Below, piece by piece: positions 49,593-61,307 of a DNA stretch of 64,000 nucleotides. Where the stretch lies: contig OX393579.1 in assembly GCA_947652605.1 (NCBI GenBank), positions 124,001 through 188,000 of the forward strand, read 5' to 3'. The position numbers and the translations under genes are program-made. Position 1 is the first letter of the stretch, and every line of letters starts with the position of its first letter. The DNA is from Elmis aenea. Taxonomy: Eukaryota > Arthropoda > Insecta > Coleoptera > Elmidae. A model generated the notes under the pieces. The model saw only the letters and a list, made by a program, of their open reading frames with translations, did no database searches and was not told where the DNA came from.

Positions 49593-51151
49593 TGCTTCAA
49601 TTTAAAAGAGAAATCACGTTGAGATATTCAAAAGGCACGCACAATAGTCATCAAGATGGGACCACGCAAGCGGTAACTCTTAGCAAATTTCACGTGATTA
49701 AATTTGAAAAATTACGAAAAACGACAGAATCTGAGCCTATTCCGCAAAAACCTAGTTCATTGCAATTAAAAATCTGGCGAGACTTTCGAGTTAAAATAAA
49801 AATGAACGAAATAAAAAGGGTGTTACATATATTAAATCAAATAACTACTGATGTTGGTTCGATTATCTATCAATCTTGGGTGTTCTATATTTATATCAGC
49901 TATCGACAGAAAGCTAATGTTTGGATTGAACATCTCGAAGCCGATATGTACAAACACAGTAGCGGATAGTTAGTTATCAAAGACTATTTATTGGAAAATA
50001 AATTTACTTGGTAATTAACACGATGTATTAAAATGTGGGGACAAGTGCATGCAATCTATGCTTATACACAAAGATGTGAACTGTCAAGTTTTTTAAGAGT
50101 AAAAATCAAGTCACAATGGGCTAGGTTGACATTGTTTAACGATTAAATTTGAAGAAAAACTGTGTTTTCCCGGATTGAAAAAATGATAAACAAGCCAAGA
50201 CATCTCTTTTTAAGTAGTACTTGGTACAAATATTTACCCCAAAATATTGTTTTTGGCCTTTGTTTCTAAAGAATACTGACGCAAAACGTATGACCAACTA
50301 AAATATTTTTTAAATAAATTTTCGCTAATCAAAGAATTTTCCTGTTGGGAAAGTTAATATTTTCATAATAATTTCAAGAAAAATTAAATTACTTTCCATA
50401 AGGAAAGAAATTAAGTGTTATCCTCCCAACATGTTACTTGTTCAGAAGTTCTATAGTTAGTACGTTTATTTACATTAGCTTAATAGTAAAGCATTCTTAA
50501 CTTAAAGTAAAATACAAATTGGTGCAAAGAGCGGAATTGAAAAGTGGCGAAGCGTTTTAAGCATGCAGAAATATTGCAAGAGAACACTCACCTTGAGACG
50601 CCTAAGCACATTCAATCCCCTAAAAAGAAAGAAAGAAAATTAAAGAAATGTATAAATAATATATACACAGTTAAGAACAGTAGAACCAAGGCAAGAGATA
50701 GATTCATTTGCAATGCTTTGTACAGCAATTATAAGTACATATATACAGTGTGGTCAAAAATAAATACCCATACGAGTTTATCAAAAAAACAAACACAAAC
50801 TTTGTTCGAGTTGGTCGTAATAAATATTTTTGACCACTTTCATAATTCATATGCAATTAGAGTAAGTGATTTTTAAGCACAGTTAGAGGTGATTGGTAAA
50901 AAACATGTAAAAACACTTAAAAACAATCAACGAACGGTCGTGTGATCTAGAGGAGGCTAAAGCTCGTCTTAATATGTAAGTAAATACATTTAGGTGTCAG
51001 TAGTGTGGTATGCAAGTTATAAATCTTAATAATAGAAGAAGTATCAGGCAATATTTTGAAGCATTCATTTGCCAAGTTAGAAGGCAGTTAAAACGGCATA
51101 CCATAAACATCTATTAGAAGCTTAAACTAACAATCAAAACATACTTACAGG
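49593..51151. other. AT-rich non-coding stretch with a small inverted repeat
   Basis: GTGGTCAAAAATAA at 50750 is inverted as TAAATATTTTTGACCAC ending at 50837, preceded by ATACA, so a degraded TA-flanked MITE is possible. Open frames at 49619-49969 (116 codons, starts TTG) and 50544-50876 (110 codons, lysine-rich, crosses that repeat) match no family. Confidence 0.45.
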
Positions 51152-51740
51152 CAGAGATGGACAAAATCGTATTCAAAATGTGTTATTAATTTTCAGTTAA
51201 GACTGAAAAATGTTAATAAATTTAGTTTCACAACATTATTAAATATTTAATTTTATAATTCCAAAGTAATGCATTAAAAATTTTGGAAAATTTTGGTATT
51301 TATTTTTTTATATCGTTCCACAATAATCTAAATAGTAACAAACATTTTAATTTAATCTAGTTAAATCAAATTTGAGTTACTACATAAAACTTTTATAAAA
51401 GTAGAATAAGTATCTTGGAATCTTGGAAAACTCAGTTTTCAAACTTTTATTATAGTTAGCTAAAACCTAGAACTTTATTGTTTAATTATTATTATAAATA
51501 ATTGATTATCTACTAGCCCCAGAAGGCCGTATTACATTTTTAGTGTTAATTTTAATACTAGATTCCAAAAAATTAGATTTATTTAGTTTTATTAAATTTT
51601 TAGTAAAACCGTTAGTGTACAAATAATTTGATTTTAGATTGAATTATGAACTAAAAATTTAGTTACTAATTTATTAAAGCTAAGAACTTTGACCATTTTC
51701 TTAGTGAATACAAAAATTTGTTAATTAATGCCCATCTCCG
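51152..51740. mobile_element. hAT-like foldback MITE with CAGAGATGG end
   Basis: Left end CAGAGATGGACAAAATC and right end, inverted, CGGAGATGGGCATTAATT. Flanking octamers CTTACAGG and ATTATATG agree at five of eight positions, consistent with an old 8-bp duplication but not proof. Interior words (TCTAAATAGTAAC, AATCTAGTTAAATCAAATTT) recur inverted within the element and, in the same order, at 13880-13940. Non-coding. Confidence 0.6.
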
Positions 51741-52559
51741 ATTATATGTCTCATTAACGTAATTTAGTACATTGTGAAACATACAATCACAAGTTGCAAC
51801 TTTAACTTACATTCAGACATTTCGTATTAAATAATCTACCTGCGGGGATTAAAAGACGATTATTTTGTTTTGCTTCCATCGGATTATTTTAAGCGCTGCC
51901 AACTTCTGAAAGTAAATATTTAAGTGAGTATATGCAAAGGAAATGTGGAGGATTTTCGAGGTAAGTTAGTACAGCAACGGTTTTGTGGTTTCGTTCTACA
52001 GCGAGATTGCGGTCTATTTCTGAATGATTTAGTTTCCGAATACATCGTCCTTATTTCGTGGAATTACACCGAAACATACGCGGCAAAAAATTACGCCGCA
52101 AATGCGAAGGATTCGATATCATACGCAAATCGCTACAGATTTAAGGGAGAAAAAGGCAAAGATGATACAAAAAATATATGTATAGACCCGAAGTTGTTTT
52201 ATGTAAAAAAAAAAAAAAATAATATGCATGGGTTGAATATAGAATCAACAACAACCACAATGGCTTTATTAAATTCATAAAATTTATCGAATTTAGCTAA
52301 GTTATATGCAGCTTAAATTACACTCTAAACATCAAGCAATTATTTCATATACAGGGTTAGCCAATAGGTATGACGAGGTTTTAGTAGGCGATAAAACGAA
52401 CAAACAAAAACGAATCACATATTCAAAAACTAAATTTAATAGCTTAAATTGTGCAGTTTTACTACACACACCTAGTGTTTAAAAATAACTTCGTTCAAAT
52501 GATTTCCAAAATATTGTTTTAAAAGCAGTTGTTTTCGAAATAACAAAATGTTTTTCTAT

Positions 52560-52680
52560 GGACGAAAATAGTGGTTTAGAAAGAAATTTCAAGTAAAATG
52601 TTTTGTTTGTACTCGTTTGCAGCTTACTTATTTTTCGCTAAACGTTATTTATGCCACTTTTAAAATAATCGGCTCATACA
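52560..52680 (+). repeat. Interspersed repeat family R, copy B
   Basis: Parallels 44840-44985: GAAAGAAATTTCAAGTAAAATG, TTTTTCGCTAAACGTTATTTATGCCACTT and AAATAATCGGCTCATA in the same order. Confidence 0.6.
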
Positions 52681-53699
52681 TACAATTCTATATTCAGTGA
52701 TTTACTACAAGTCTCGGGAAAATAAACTAAGGTACCATACGTAAATTTGACTCAAAATATTCCTAACAGTTCCTCTACTATCTAAATTTGAAGCCGGTCA
52801 CAAAAGTTTCCAGCACGGTCGAATTCTACGGATGCTATTAAAGTCCTTTGAAGTATTATAGGCATGTAGACACCATTTCAACACGTGTCACTGAGTTAAG
52901 TACTTTGAGCCACAAACTTGCAAATGAGATTCTGTTTGCATCAGAAACAGCTAAACAAACTGACACAATAAAATTTAAAAAATGTATTTATTAAATCGAG
53001 AAATACTGTCTTAACAATAATATTAAAAAAGAAGTTCGTCAATTTTTTTCTCAGTCTAAATTCGTATATTTCGCAATTTTAAAGTATAACTGTGACTTTT
53101 AAAGAATTACAGTCGGCCGATCAAGACAGGTATTGGTTAAAATATGGTGCAGCATATGCAATTTGCACACAAAATTCGGAAAACACACAGTAAAAATTAC
53201 TCTACGAAGATTTAAAGTACTTGGACAGTTAAAATTTATAGTAATATATTATCTTATAACGCTCAAAATACTTCGTAATTGGTTATCAAAAATTAAATAC
53301 TAGCAATCAAAATTTAAACCGTGCGGCAATAATTGGTTGTTGAAATTTTCAGATTTATATATGTAAAACAAAATAAAATGTTTGGGCAGCCAATTTTAGC
53401 GCATTTTCACCTAAAATAGCACGCTTAAGATAACATTTTAATAAATTTTAAGCATATTCCGAGCTAGATTTAACTCCTATTTGCATAAAATCGTTTCTCC
53501 CTTAAAAAAAATAAGCACGTCACATCGCTTTAAAGCCTGCAATTTACGATATAACCCCTTTTATTTAAATAACGGTAAATGCTACTACTTAATCGTATAA
53601 TAAGCACAAATGCGCAACTAAAATCCAACATTAAATGTAAATGGATAACTTCTAATTACAAACATTAAACTGCATTATATTTATATGAAATCAATATAG

Positions 53700-53750
53700 G
53701 CATTTGTCCATATCAACACATAATCATAAAGTTAATTGATGGACAAATGC
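53700..53750. repeat. Perfect 12-bp stem hairpin
   Basis: GCATTTGTCCAT at 53700-53711 and ATGGACAAATGC at 53739-53750, extended by a few more pairs beside a bulge (ATCAA/TTG). The loop is about 20 bases. It has pre-microRNA-like size but the mature arm resembles no microRNA I know. Confidence 0.5.
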
Positions 53751-54592
53751 TTATTTTGCATGTACGTATGCAAACCAATAAGTATTATAATTATAATACA
53801 TTACTGTATGTTTTAGCTGTGGCTAATAATGAACTAAGCCACCAAAATAAACTTTTATTGCAGCAGTCTGCATTAACTGAAAGCATGTTTAATATTAATA
53901 GTTTTAAATAGAATAACATGAACAGATTGAAAAGTTTACGACTCGATACACGTTTGTATTGGTTTAAAATGTTATATTTTGTGATCCAGAGCACTGGGGC
54001 ATTTTTATGATTGCATAAAATGTTTCGCAAACGGTAAACAACAATTTACGATGTCACAGCAAAAAGTAGATTACGATAAACAATAAACAAAATCAACTGG
54101 GTCGCAGTTTTGTGCCTCTTTTAACTCCAAAATCATGTAACTAGCGATTTGGAAGTTTAATCGTACAAACAAATATTAAATCTGAAAACTGGGACAACGA
54201 TTTACAACACCGAAACATTTTAATAAGGAAAAATAGTATTGGGAAACTTTTAGGACAATTTAAATTAGTCAAATTGCAAGTCACAAACCTTTTTTTTAAT
54301 CAAGAATCTCTTGTATTATAAAAACGCTGGATCAGTTTTAAGATCCTCGCCTCTTCAACAATATTATCTTCATTTAAAAAAATATTATAAAACTACAGAT
54401 GAAAAGACGAGTTTTAACACTGTCCTAGAATTTCTGCAAGAATTCTTTAAAAAAGGTTTTGAATTAAATTTATTTATATGTATTACACAAATGAATCGTT
54501 AAAATATTTCAAGCATTTATTCAAGGTAATTCTCCTTAGTTTGTTGTTAAAAATTATTTACCATCCATCCTTAACAATTATACAGGGTGCGC

Positions 54593-55590
54593 CATTAGTG
54601 CGATAAAGTCCATTATTGCCCTTAATGTCAACTTAATAAAAAAAAGTTTTTAATGAAACTTATAGTATTTCTACACGTGCATGTTTTAAAATTAGTTTCA
54701 AGTATACAGGGGGTTTCATAAAAGTGGGGCGTCACTAAAGGTATTTTTTTTTAATTGAACACCCAGTATATTTTTGCATAACCGAATTCAGCAAGAAAAT
54801 CTCCATATGACGGTATTTTGTTTTTTTCATTTTTTTGCGACGTTGCCAATTTATCTTAAAAAATCTTTGAATTTCCAGAAAAACAGGGTACAATACTTGT
54901 CAAGAGCACAACGTTATGAATAATAATTGGCAAATGATATTTTGCACATACAAAGTCAAAAGGTGTAGTCACAGTCTAAATACATCAAAATTAATTTATA
55001 TCATACAGGGTGTTTCTTATAGATGTGCCAACTTCCCAATTTTCAAACATCAATAACTTTATTTTTTCAAATGGAACACCCTGTATATTATTACGTCATT
55101 TTGTTGCATTTTTGTTTTTCTTCAACTTTTCTTAATACTTACCTATACCTAAAATGAATATTTTCTGAGATATTTACATTTTACTTATTCTTATAAGCGT
55201 TGNNNNNNNNNNNNNNNNNNNNNNNNNNNNNNNNNNNNNNNNNNNNNNNNNNNNNNNNNNNNNNNNNNNNNNNNNNNNNNNNNNNNNNNNNNNNNNNNNN
55301 NNNNNNNNNNNNNNNNNNNNNNNNNNNNNNNNNNNNNNNNNNNNNNNNNNNNNNNNNNNNNNNNNNNNNNNNNNNNNNNNNNNNNNNNNNNNNNNNNNNN
55401 NNTATACTGGGTGTTCAATTTAAAAAAAATACCTTTAGTGACGCCCCACTTTTATGAAACCCCCTGTATACTTGAAACTAATTTTAAAACATGCACGTGT
55501 AGAAATACTATAAGTTTCATTAAAAACTTTTTTTTATTAAGTTGACATTAAGGGCAATAATGGACTTTATCGCACTAATGGCGCACCCTG
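54593..55590. mobile_element. Long TA-flanked foldback element with an assembly gap in its centre
   Basis: CAGGGTGCGCCATTAGTGCG at the left is exactly inverted at the right, bordered by TA on each side. The arms match for at least 185 bp (54593-54777 and 55403-55590), up to the point where the gap interrupts. The left arm continues through another block and a nested 78-bp palindromic piece, 55006-55083, with ends CAGGGTGTTTC and GAACACCCTG, also between TA pairs. No coding sequence. Confidence 0.88.
55203..55402. other. Assembly gap of 200 N
   Basis: Exactly 200 N, probably a placeholder size. It sits inside the palindrome, where opposing arms are hard to assemble. Open frames drawn through it are meaningless. 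Confidence 0.98.
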
Positions 55591-55903
55591 TATAAACATC
55601 AGCAAAAACCTAACACCAAAATTAATAGGTAGTTACAACGGCCGAAGGCCATTAATTGCATTTTCATTCGAAACTGCAGAAACAATACACTATGAATATG
55701 CATCATTTAGCGGCGTGATTACAACGTAATTGTTTGACAAATGTAATGACTGCGTAATCATGACTTCGATTCTGTTTCAATCGGACTCTCCCTCTGCTGG
55801 CGATAGAAGCAAAAGATTACACAGCTGACGCAAAATAATCACAAATCAGTATGTATCGGATTTATCGCATAAAATTCATGCTAGTTATCGATGTTGAAAA
55901 CAA

Positions 55904-56176
55904 ATGAAAAAAAAAGTGCAACGCGACCACGCCCCTATGCAAAAAAAGCTTAACAAGTTTGAAGCTAATCATTACGCCCCGTATTCGCCAGATCCGACAC
56001 CCTTCGATTACTGTTATTTTGCAAACTCGAAGGAATTAAAAGCAAAAAATAAAATTATATATAATAAAATTATAGCAAATCACAAGAAACCAGCCCATAA
56101 GTTTGATTGCCGCTGCTGTAACAACATCATACGAACTACAGCAACCTTAAACGATAAACATTACCGCAAAATTTAA
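55904..56176 (+). pseudogene. Mariner-type transposase C-terminal relic
   Basis: The frame includes RDHAPMQKKLNKFEA and YAPYSPDPTPFDYCYFANSK. In mariner transposases the second catalytic Asp lies in a DNAP-like motif and the third in a YSPDLAPxDYxLF motif, followed by LK. Both landmarks are recognisable, but the spacing between them is shortened and many residues are altered. The rest of the frame is low-similarity sequence. No N-terminal helix-turn-helix portion or terminal repeats are seen, so it is an old, truncated copy. It is distinct from the element at 57768. Confidence 0.6.
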
Positions 56177-57765
56177 TAACAACCAAAGCAGAATCTAATT
56201 AGACCTAAAAACAAAACGAATTTGCAAGCCTTTAAATAAACCACTGGTAAAAAATAAACAGACTGTATTCTGCATGAAGAACTGCAAGGAACCGAATATT
56301 TCGTTAATATATAAACTTCGTACACCTTGTTAACTCAAACATCAAGTAGTAATCTTGACAAATTGAGTAGTTTAAAGTAAACAGTTCGTTTCAGTTTATG
56401 CTTCGAATATAATTGAGGTAAACAGAAAACTGGATGCGACAGTTTCAAATTAAAAATGTACCAGGCACATGCACCCAGGTTCGTCAGATTTATCTTTAAA
56501 ATTTCCATGTTGAACATGTTACTTTAAAAATTGTTAATTTATTGCTTGTGCTAATCTCAAACGAACTTAAAGATTTTTTAACAAAATATGACATAAATGT
56601 AGTCCTGCATATGCACCGAAAGGACGAGGAAACATTTTTTGTTCCTTTTCTTACTCTGAAAGACAAATTTAAATGTTATTCTACTTAAATGTGTGTAAAA
56701 TACTGCAAGCAGAAATTTACAGTCACTTTAAAGAATGTTGCGTATCATCTTCATAAACTTTTATACCATAATAACAGAAAAATTCAATACGAAATATGTT
56801 TTTAAAGCCAAAATCGTTTGATCTAATTTATTTTTATTTTTTTCAGAGTACCTACTCCGAAAAGGATTGTACTTTTAACGGCCAGTACTTTTTGCTTGTG
56901 ACAAAAATAGCTTTTAAGGTTCAAAAACTTTGCTTTAAAAGTTAGAAACATTGTGTTAGCACAAAAATGAGTAAAAAGCATCGTAATTTAGGCGCACGGC
57001 TATATCTAAAGTTTTATCACGAAGAATCACTTGCAGAAATGTTGGACAAGTTTTGAAACTCCCATGTCTTTGCAATAGCAATATTATTTATTTAAATATG
57101 AGTTTTAAAAAAACTGCTACTGACGAAGATAAGAGTCTTTAATCCTGTCTAGCATTTTAACAAAAATTCCTCGTAAGAAACGATAAGTATTTTTTAATAA
57201 AACTTATTTATATTCAAGGATAAATCACTTGAATAATTTAAGGATTGATTAAATAAACAAGAAAACAACTGATGAAGAAACCAGTGCTAAAGCTGGTAAT
57301 TCATTCCATTAAAAAACTGAGTGGATTTTTGTTCAACTAATAGGTATACACTGAACACATTTTACTTTGCCTACATATTTTTTAAAACTTCGTTCATTTA
57401 CAGAACGTTTACTTTTTGAAAGCCTATTTTAAAAAAAAACTAAAAGGTTAGGCAAGAAATTTAGAAGAAACTCAAACGTTTAAGCAAGTCTACTGTTCAG
57501 ATTTCAGAACTATATTTCCTCATTTTTATTTACGTACTTCAGATTAATTATACGATGATATTTAAATATTAACATACAAGAAGCAAAAAAATACGAAAAG
57601 CTGTAATTACTCAAGAAATATTCATTTCCTTAACGGCACTTAGTTAAATTATAAATACTCTTTACTCAATTTTCATCAAACTCGACTCGACATTAAAGTT
57701 AGCTTTTAAAATGCGAGGCATATTCGGATTTTTTCTGTTTTTGTTACATTATCCATATCTTATAA
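56177..57765. other. AT-rich non-coding stretch
   Basis: I see no gene, paired transposon end or structured RNA here. Confidence 0.45.
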
Positions 57766-57767
57766 TA

Positions 57768-58636
57768 AAGGGTTTTCCATTAAGAACGATATGATTTTAC
57801 GATACAATAAAATAAAAACTATTTTAGATACAAACAAACTTTTTACATCATTTTGAAGCACAGAATATTACATTATGTTTTGAATAACACGTCACTTAAG
57901 TGTCCACCTCCACTCTGTGCACACGAGCGGATTCGTTTAACCCAATTTTCGAGAACTTTGTGCAATAAATCGGGCCTAATGTCACGAATGCAGCGTTCGA
58001 TGTTTAATCGTAATTCATCATGGGTTCTTGGTTTGTTTGCATAGACCCTAGATTTCAAATAACCCCACAAGAAGTAATCTAAAGGAGTTAAATCACAACT
58101 TCTTGGAGGCCAACTAATAGTTGCATTTCTTGAAATTATCCTTTCACCAAACTGTTCTTGCAATAGGTCGATACGGGTGTAAATTCAAGTATTTTCGCAA
58201 AATACGCCACGTGGTCGTTCTTCTGAGCCCTAATTCTTGAGCACGACGAGGAATAGATAAATTTGGAACCTCTTCAACACTATCTCTTACAGCAGCAATG
58301 TTCTCTTCACTTCTTGCATTTCGACGTCTTGTTGGTGTTTTCGAATCGCAAAGAGTAAAATCCCTTTCAAATTTTTCAACGATTCTACGAATAGCAAGCA
58401 CAGAAGGGCGATTATGTGGACCATAGTCTTCGCGAAGTGCACGTTGAGTGTTTACAAAAGAACGTCTGTTTTCATAAAACTTTTGGATAATAACCAAACG
58501 TTCTTGAAGGGTGTATTTAACCATGATGAATTGTCAGGGTATAGTCAATACAAGTGACAACTAATGACATTTATAAAATCTTAACCATGGTTAAAATTTC
58601 ATTTAAAAATCATATCATTCTTATTGGAAAACCCTT
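57768..58636 (-). mobile_element. Internally deleted Tc1/mariner-superfamily element
   Basis: Ends AAGGGTTTTCCATTAAGAAC and, inverted, AAGGGTTTTCCAATAAGAAT continue to match through GATATGATTTT; TA flanks both sides (57766-57767, 58637-58638). At 869 bp it is several hundred bases shorter than a typical full element. The transposase gene on the minus strand has lost its middle. Both ends are intact, so it could in principle be moved by a relative's transposase. Confidence 0.92.
57873..58524 (-). pseudogene. Transposase with central deletion and frame change
   Basis: ATG at 58524 (MVKYTLQERLVIIQKFYENR) opens the paired helix-turn-helix region: the first helix set with RRSFVNTQRALREDYG (residues 21-36), then RRRNARSEENI and a second set, PRRAQELGLRRTTTWRIL (about 93-110). 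This N-terminal type is the one often labelled DUF4817 in insect genomes. The frame runs to 58144. In another frame, overlapping from 58163, the protein resumes with EQFGERIISRNATISWPPRS and CDLTPLDYFLWGYLKS, the motif containing the last catalytic Asp, and closes at 57873. The segment with the first two catalytic Asp residues, on the order of 130-160 residues, is missing; the junction lies near 58160. It cannot be catalytically active. Confidence 0.88.
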
Positions 58637-58638
58637 TA

Positions 58639-59641
58639 CTTTTCTGCACAGCTTCCAGACATTTATTACAAAAGGTGGAAACTTTGTAGGGAAGTTATTT
58701 AAGGTTGGCGAATCACAAAAAAAAATTGAATATATTCAGGTTTTTTCATAGCCAAACGGTAATATTTTGAAAGCATTAACCAAAAACTTAACGACACTGT
58801 CATCGCCGGAAGGCCATATTGTGACAGTATTCACACAACGTATAATCTGTTTGCACTTTAATTTACAGCATCTTAAAGCTAAACCAGCTCGGAGCATTAA
58901 GTACAACTATTTCAAACAGTAAAACTACCTCCGCATCAGCGTGCCAGTTTAATAAAGCCGTTTATGAACAATAAATCTCACTATTAAATAATATAATGCC
59001 CCTTTGAAAGTTATTTAAACCTGATATAGCGCACCTTAACATAAACGAATGATCGCACATGAGCACAATTCTGAAGAACTGGGCCAGTCGCATGCAATGC
59101 AATAAACTGTAAGTAGAGATGAGGGATTTTAAAATTCTTTCTCTGCACTTCATTTCCCTCGCTATGGATTTTCACTTAAAAGTTTCGGTTGAAGTTTAAT
59201 CTGTGAAGACGGGGTATCACACGGTAAAATGACGGTGATATCGTGCATCTAACAGTTCATCCCTATCATAATAATAAACTAACCTAAGCCCCATCTTGGC
59301 ACATCGTGAGCGGAATATTAATTTTTGCTGACCACCTCAAACCGTCATTACTTTATACCACAAACTATTAAGCACGGATTAGAATCTTTACTTCAAAAAC
59401 AAAACGTACGAATCCTAAATGATTAAATAATTAAACACTTAAATCTACGAATTATTATTTACTATACACGATAGACCATCCTTAAATGCTTTAAATGTCA
59501 CCCAAGTTACTTAAGATAATATTCAAGTATACTTAACACTAAGTCTAGTACAGTTTTAATGACTTTTGGTGTTTCAAAAATCAGTTAATAATATTAGTTT
59601 CAGCCAACAAAGTACAAATGAGAATATCAAAACCAAACTAG
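58639..59641. other. Non-coding stretch
   Basis: I see nothing nameable; short open frames at 58554-58751 and 58962-59153 have no known domain. Confidence 0.45.
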
Positions 59642-59643
59642 TA

Positions 59644-59772
59644 CAGGGTGGTCCAAATTTGATGGGATACATGGATATCTTGCTTAATAGTAGTTTTGGC
59701 AATTTAACCGGTTCTCTATCTTGGCTATTAAGCGAGATACTCATGTAATCCCATCGAATTTGGACCACCCTG
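59644..59772. mobile_element. 129-bp TA-flanked palindromic MITE
   Basis: CAGGGTGGTCCAAATTTGAT at the left, CAGGGTGGTCCAAATTCGAT inverted at the right, TA on both sides (within GTAC). The arms pair over most of the element (GGGATACATG, ATCTTGCTTAATAG against ATTACATGAGTATCTCGCTTAATAG-like) with a short loop near TTTAACCGG. Overlapping open frames on both strands are shadows. Confidence 0.9.
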
Positions 59773-59774
59773 TA

Positions 59775-61072
59775 CAATTTACTTGTTATTAATCTGAGAA
59801 AATCCAAGTTTAAGTTCATTTTACAGTTTAAAAACATTCTACCTTTTGCTTAAACTTTAAATTTTGTATGCCTTAAAATAGGAAGAACATATTGTTTTAC
59901 TAAGAAAAACGCGGACAAAATTTAAATTCCACTTAATTATTTGAAAACCCAAAATCACTTGTACAGCTTTTGCTGTTGAAACGTTAAGGATCAAAACGGT
60001 ACAAATATTTTTTTTTTATGTAAACCGAACGAAATAATTCTATTTTCATCTATAAAAGCTTAATAAGCTATTCCAACAAACGCAAGATTTCCAAGAGTTA
60101 TTTTATTGAACAGTCATTGTTCCAGAAAAACTGGAAAAGATTACTAATTAAATCAACTTAGTCTGCTGAACAGCAAAAGGTAATTATTAAGCGTCTTAAT
60201 TAAGGACAATAAAACAGTGTAGCAACCAAACAGCTTTTGTTTCTGGCTTTCTACGATAAAAAGCTAACTCAGTTGTAAATTGCTTTTCAGTGGAGTTTAG
60301 ATGAAAAATCTACAAACAAAAAACGCAAAACAAAATGTTCCATTCCCGTCTAAATAAAGTAACATTTAACAATGGATAATAATCCAACACTGCTGGCTCA
60401 CTATTTATTAAATTTATAAGAATAATAAAATTATATGACAGCACTAACCGCTGTAATTTGGGGATGTATGGAAATCTGGCTTAATATGAGATATTAACCC
60501 GGTCAAATGAAAGGAAATGTGAAACACGGCTTAAGCCGTAGTAATAGTTTTGTTTTATACAAAACTCGAAAAGTTTATTATTAATGATAATAAAGACGCG
60601 AGTGTATGTAAAGAAACCGAAAAATGTGTACATACAAGCAATTTCACCACACACTAATAAGTTTTATGAACAAACAAGACGAAAAAACCGAAGCCTTCAA
60701 TCGATAAGTAGGTAATACTGTTAAACAAATCTATACCGGCTGGCCTAACACTATCAACATAATTTGTCAAAATATGTACACTGATGAAGACTTGGTATCG
60801 ATCAGTGGTTACAGAGGGTTTGTAAGTAACCACGTGTCATATTCCTTCTAGCTGATTGGCCGAATACATCAGTAATTCAAAACAGTTCTCTGCGAGTTCG
60901 TAGCATTTAATGTACAACGCCAGATGCGTCCGCTCCTCAGACAAATTGGACAAGACCGCTTTCCACGGAAAACTCCACATTTAGATTTTCTTTGTTGCAG
61001 GGAGACAGTTTATAAGCCGAGATATTTATGCCAAATGATTCTTCATTTGCTTTTCAATCGAAAAAAGAATAA
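59775..61072. other. AT-rich non-coding stretch
   Basis: No gene seen. A perfect 14-bp palindrome ACGGCTTAAGCCGT lies at 60526-60539. Confidence 0.45.
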
Positions 61073-61307
61073 ATAATATATATAAAAGTCCAGCCTGACT
61101 CTGTCTATGACTCTGTAACGCATGAATATAGTAACGCAGTAAACTACTACGGGTTCATTTAACCGACTGAGTTGTGTCTAATGAACCGTAAATTTTTACT
61201 CACCGGTAACATAACAGTGTCTAACTTGCAGCTCACGGTATTATAAAAAGTAATAGTTTAAATTTAAGATATACAATATTTCCGTCCTAGGACGGGTTAC
61301 GTGCTAG
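61073..61307 (+). mobile_element. Helitron-like fragment
   Basis: Opens with TATATATAAAAG followed by a CTGACTCTGTCTATGACTCTG zone, paralleling the start of the Helitron at 26887-27235 (13 of 16 leading bases), though the first TC is not conserved. It closes with the palindrome CCGTCCTAGGACGG (61282-61295), eight bases, then CTAG before a T (61304-61307). Non-coding. Confidence 0.55.

Larger units (their letters stand above)
51741..54590. other. AT-rich non-coding stretch with scattered repeats
   Basis: Contains an unpaired transposon-like end, ATACAGGGTTAGCCAATAGG (52351), and the hairpin at 53700. The open frame 51924-52280 (118 codons) has no known domain. No gene seen. Confidence 0.4.

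Noticed and set aside
49619..49969. 116-codon plus-strand open frame next to a hAT element
   Set aside because: It starts with TTG, no domain is recognised, and no splice or promoter context supports it.
50544..50876. 110-codon lysine-rich frame
   Set aside because: It runs across a small inverted repeat (50750-50837), so at least part is repeat-derived; no known family.
51924..52280. 118-codon plus-strand open frame
   Set aside because: It ends in a poly-lysine run from an A-tract and has no recognisable domain.
55191..55457. Open frames running through the N gap
   Set aside because: They consist of undetermined bases.
57853..58044. Plus-strand open frame in the mariner element
   Set aside because: It is the complement of the transposase C-terminal part.
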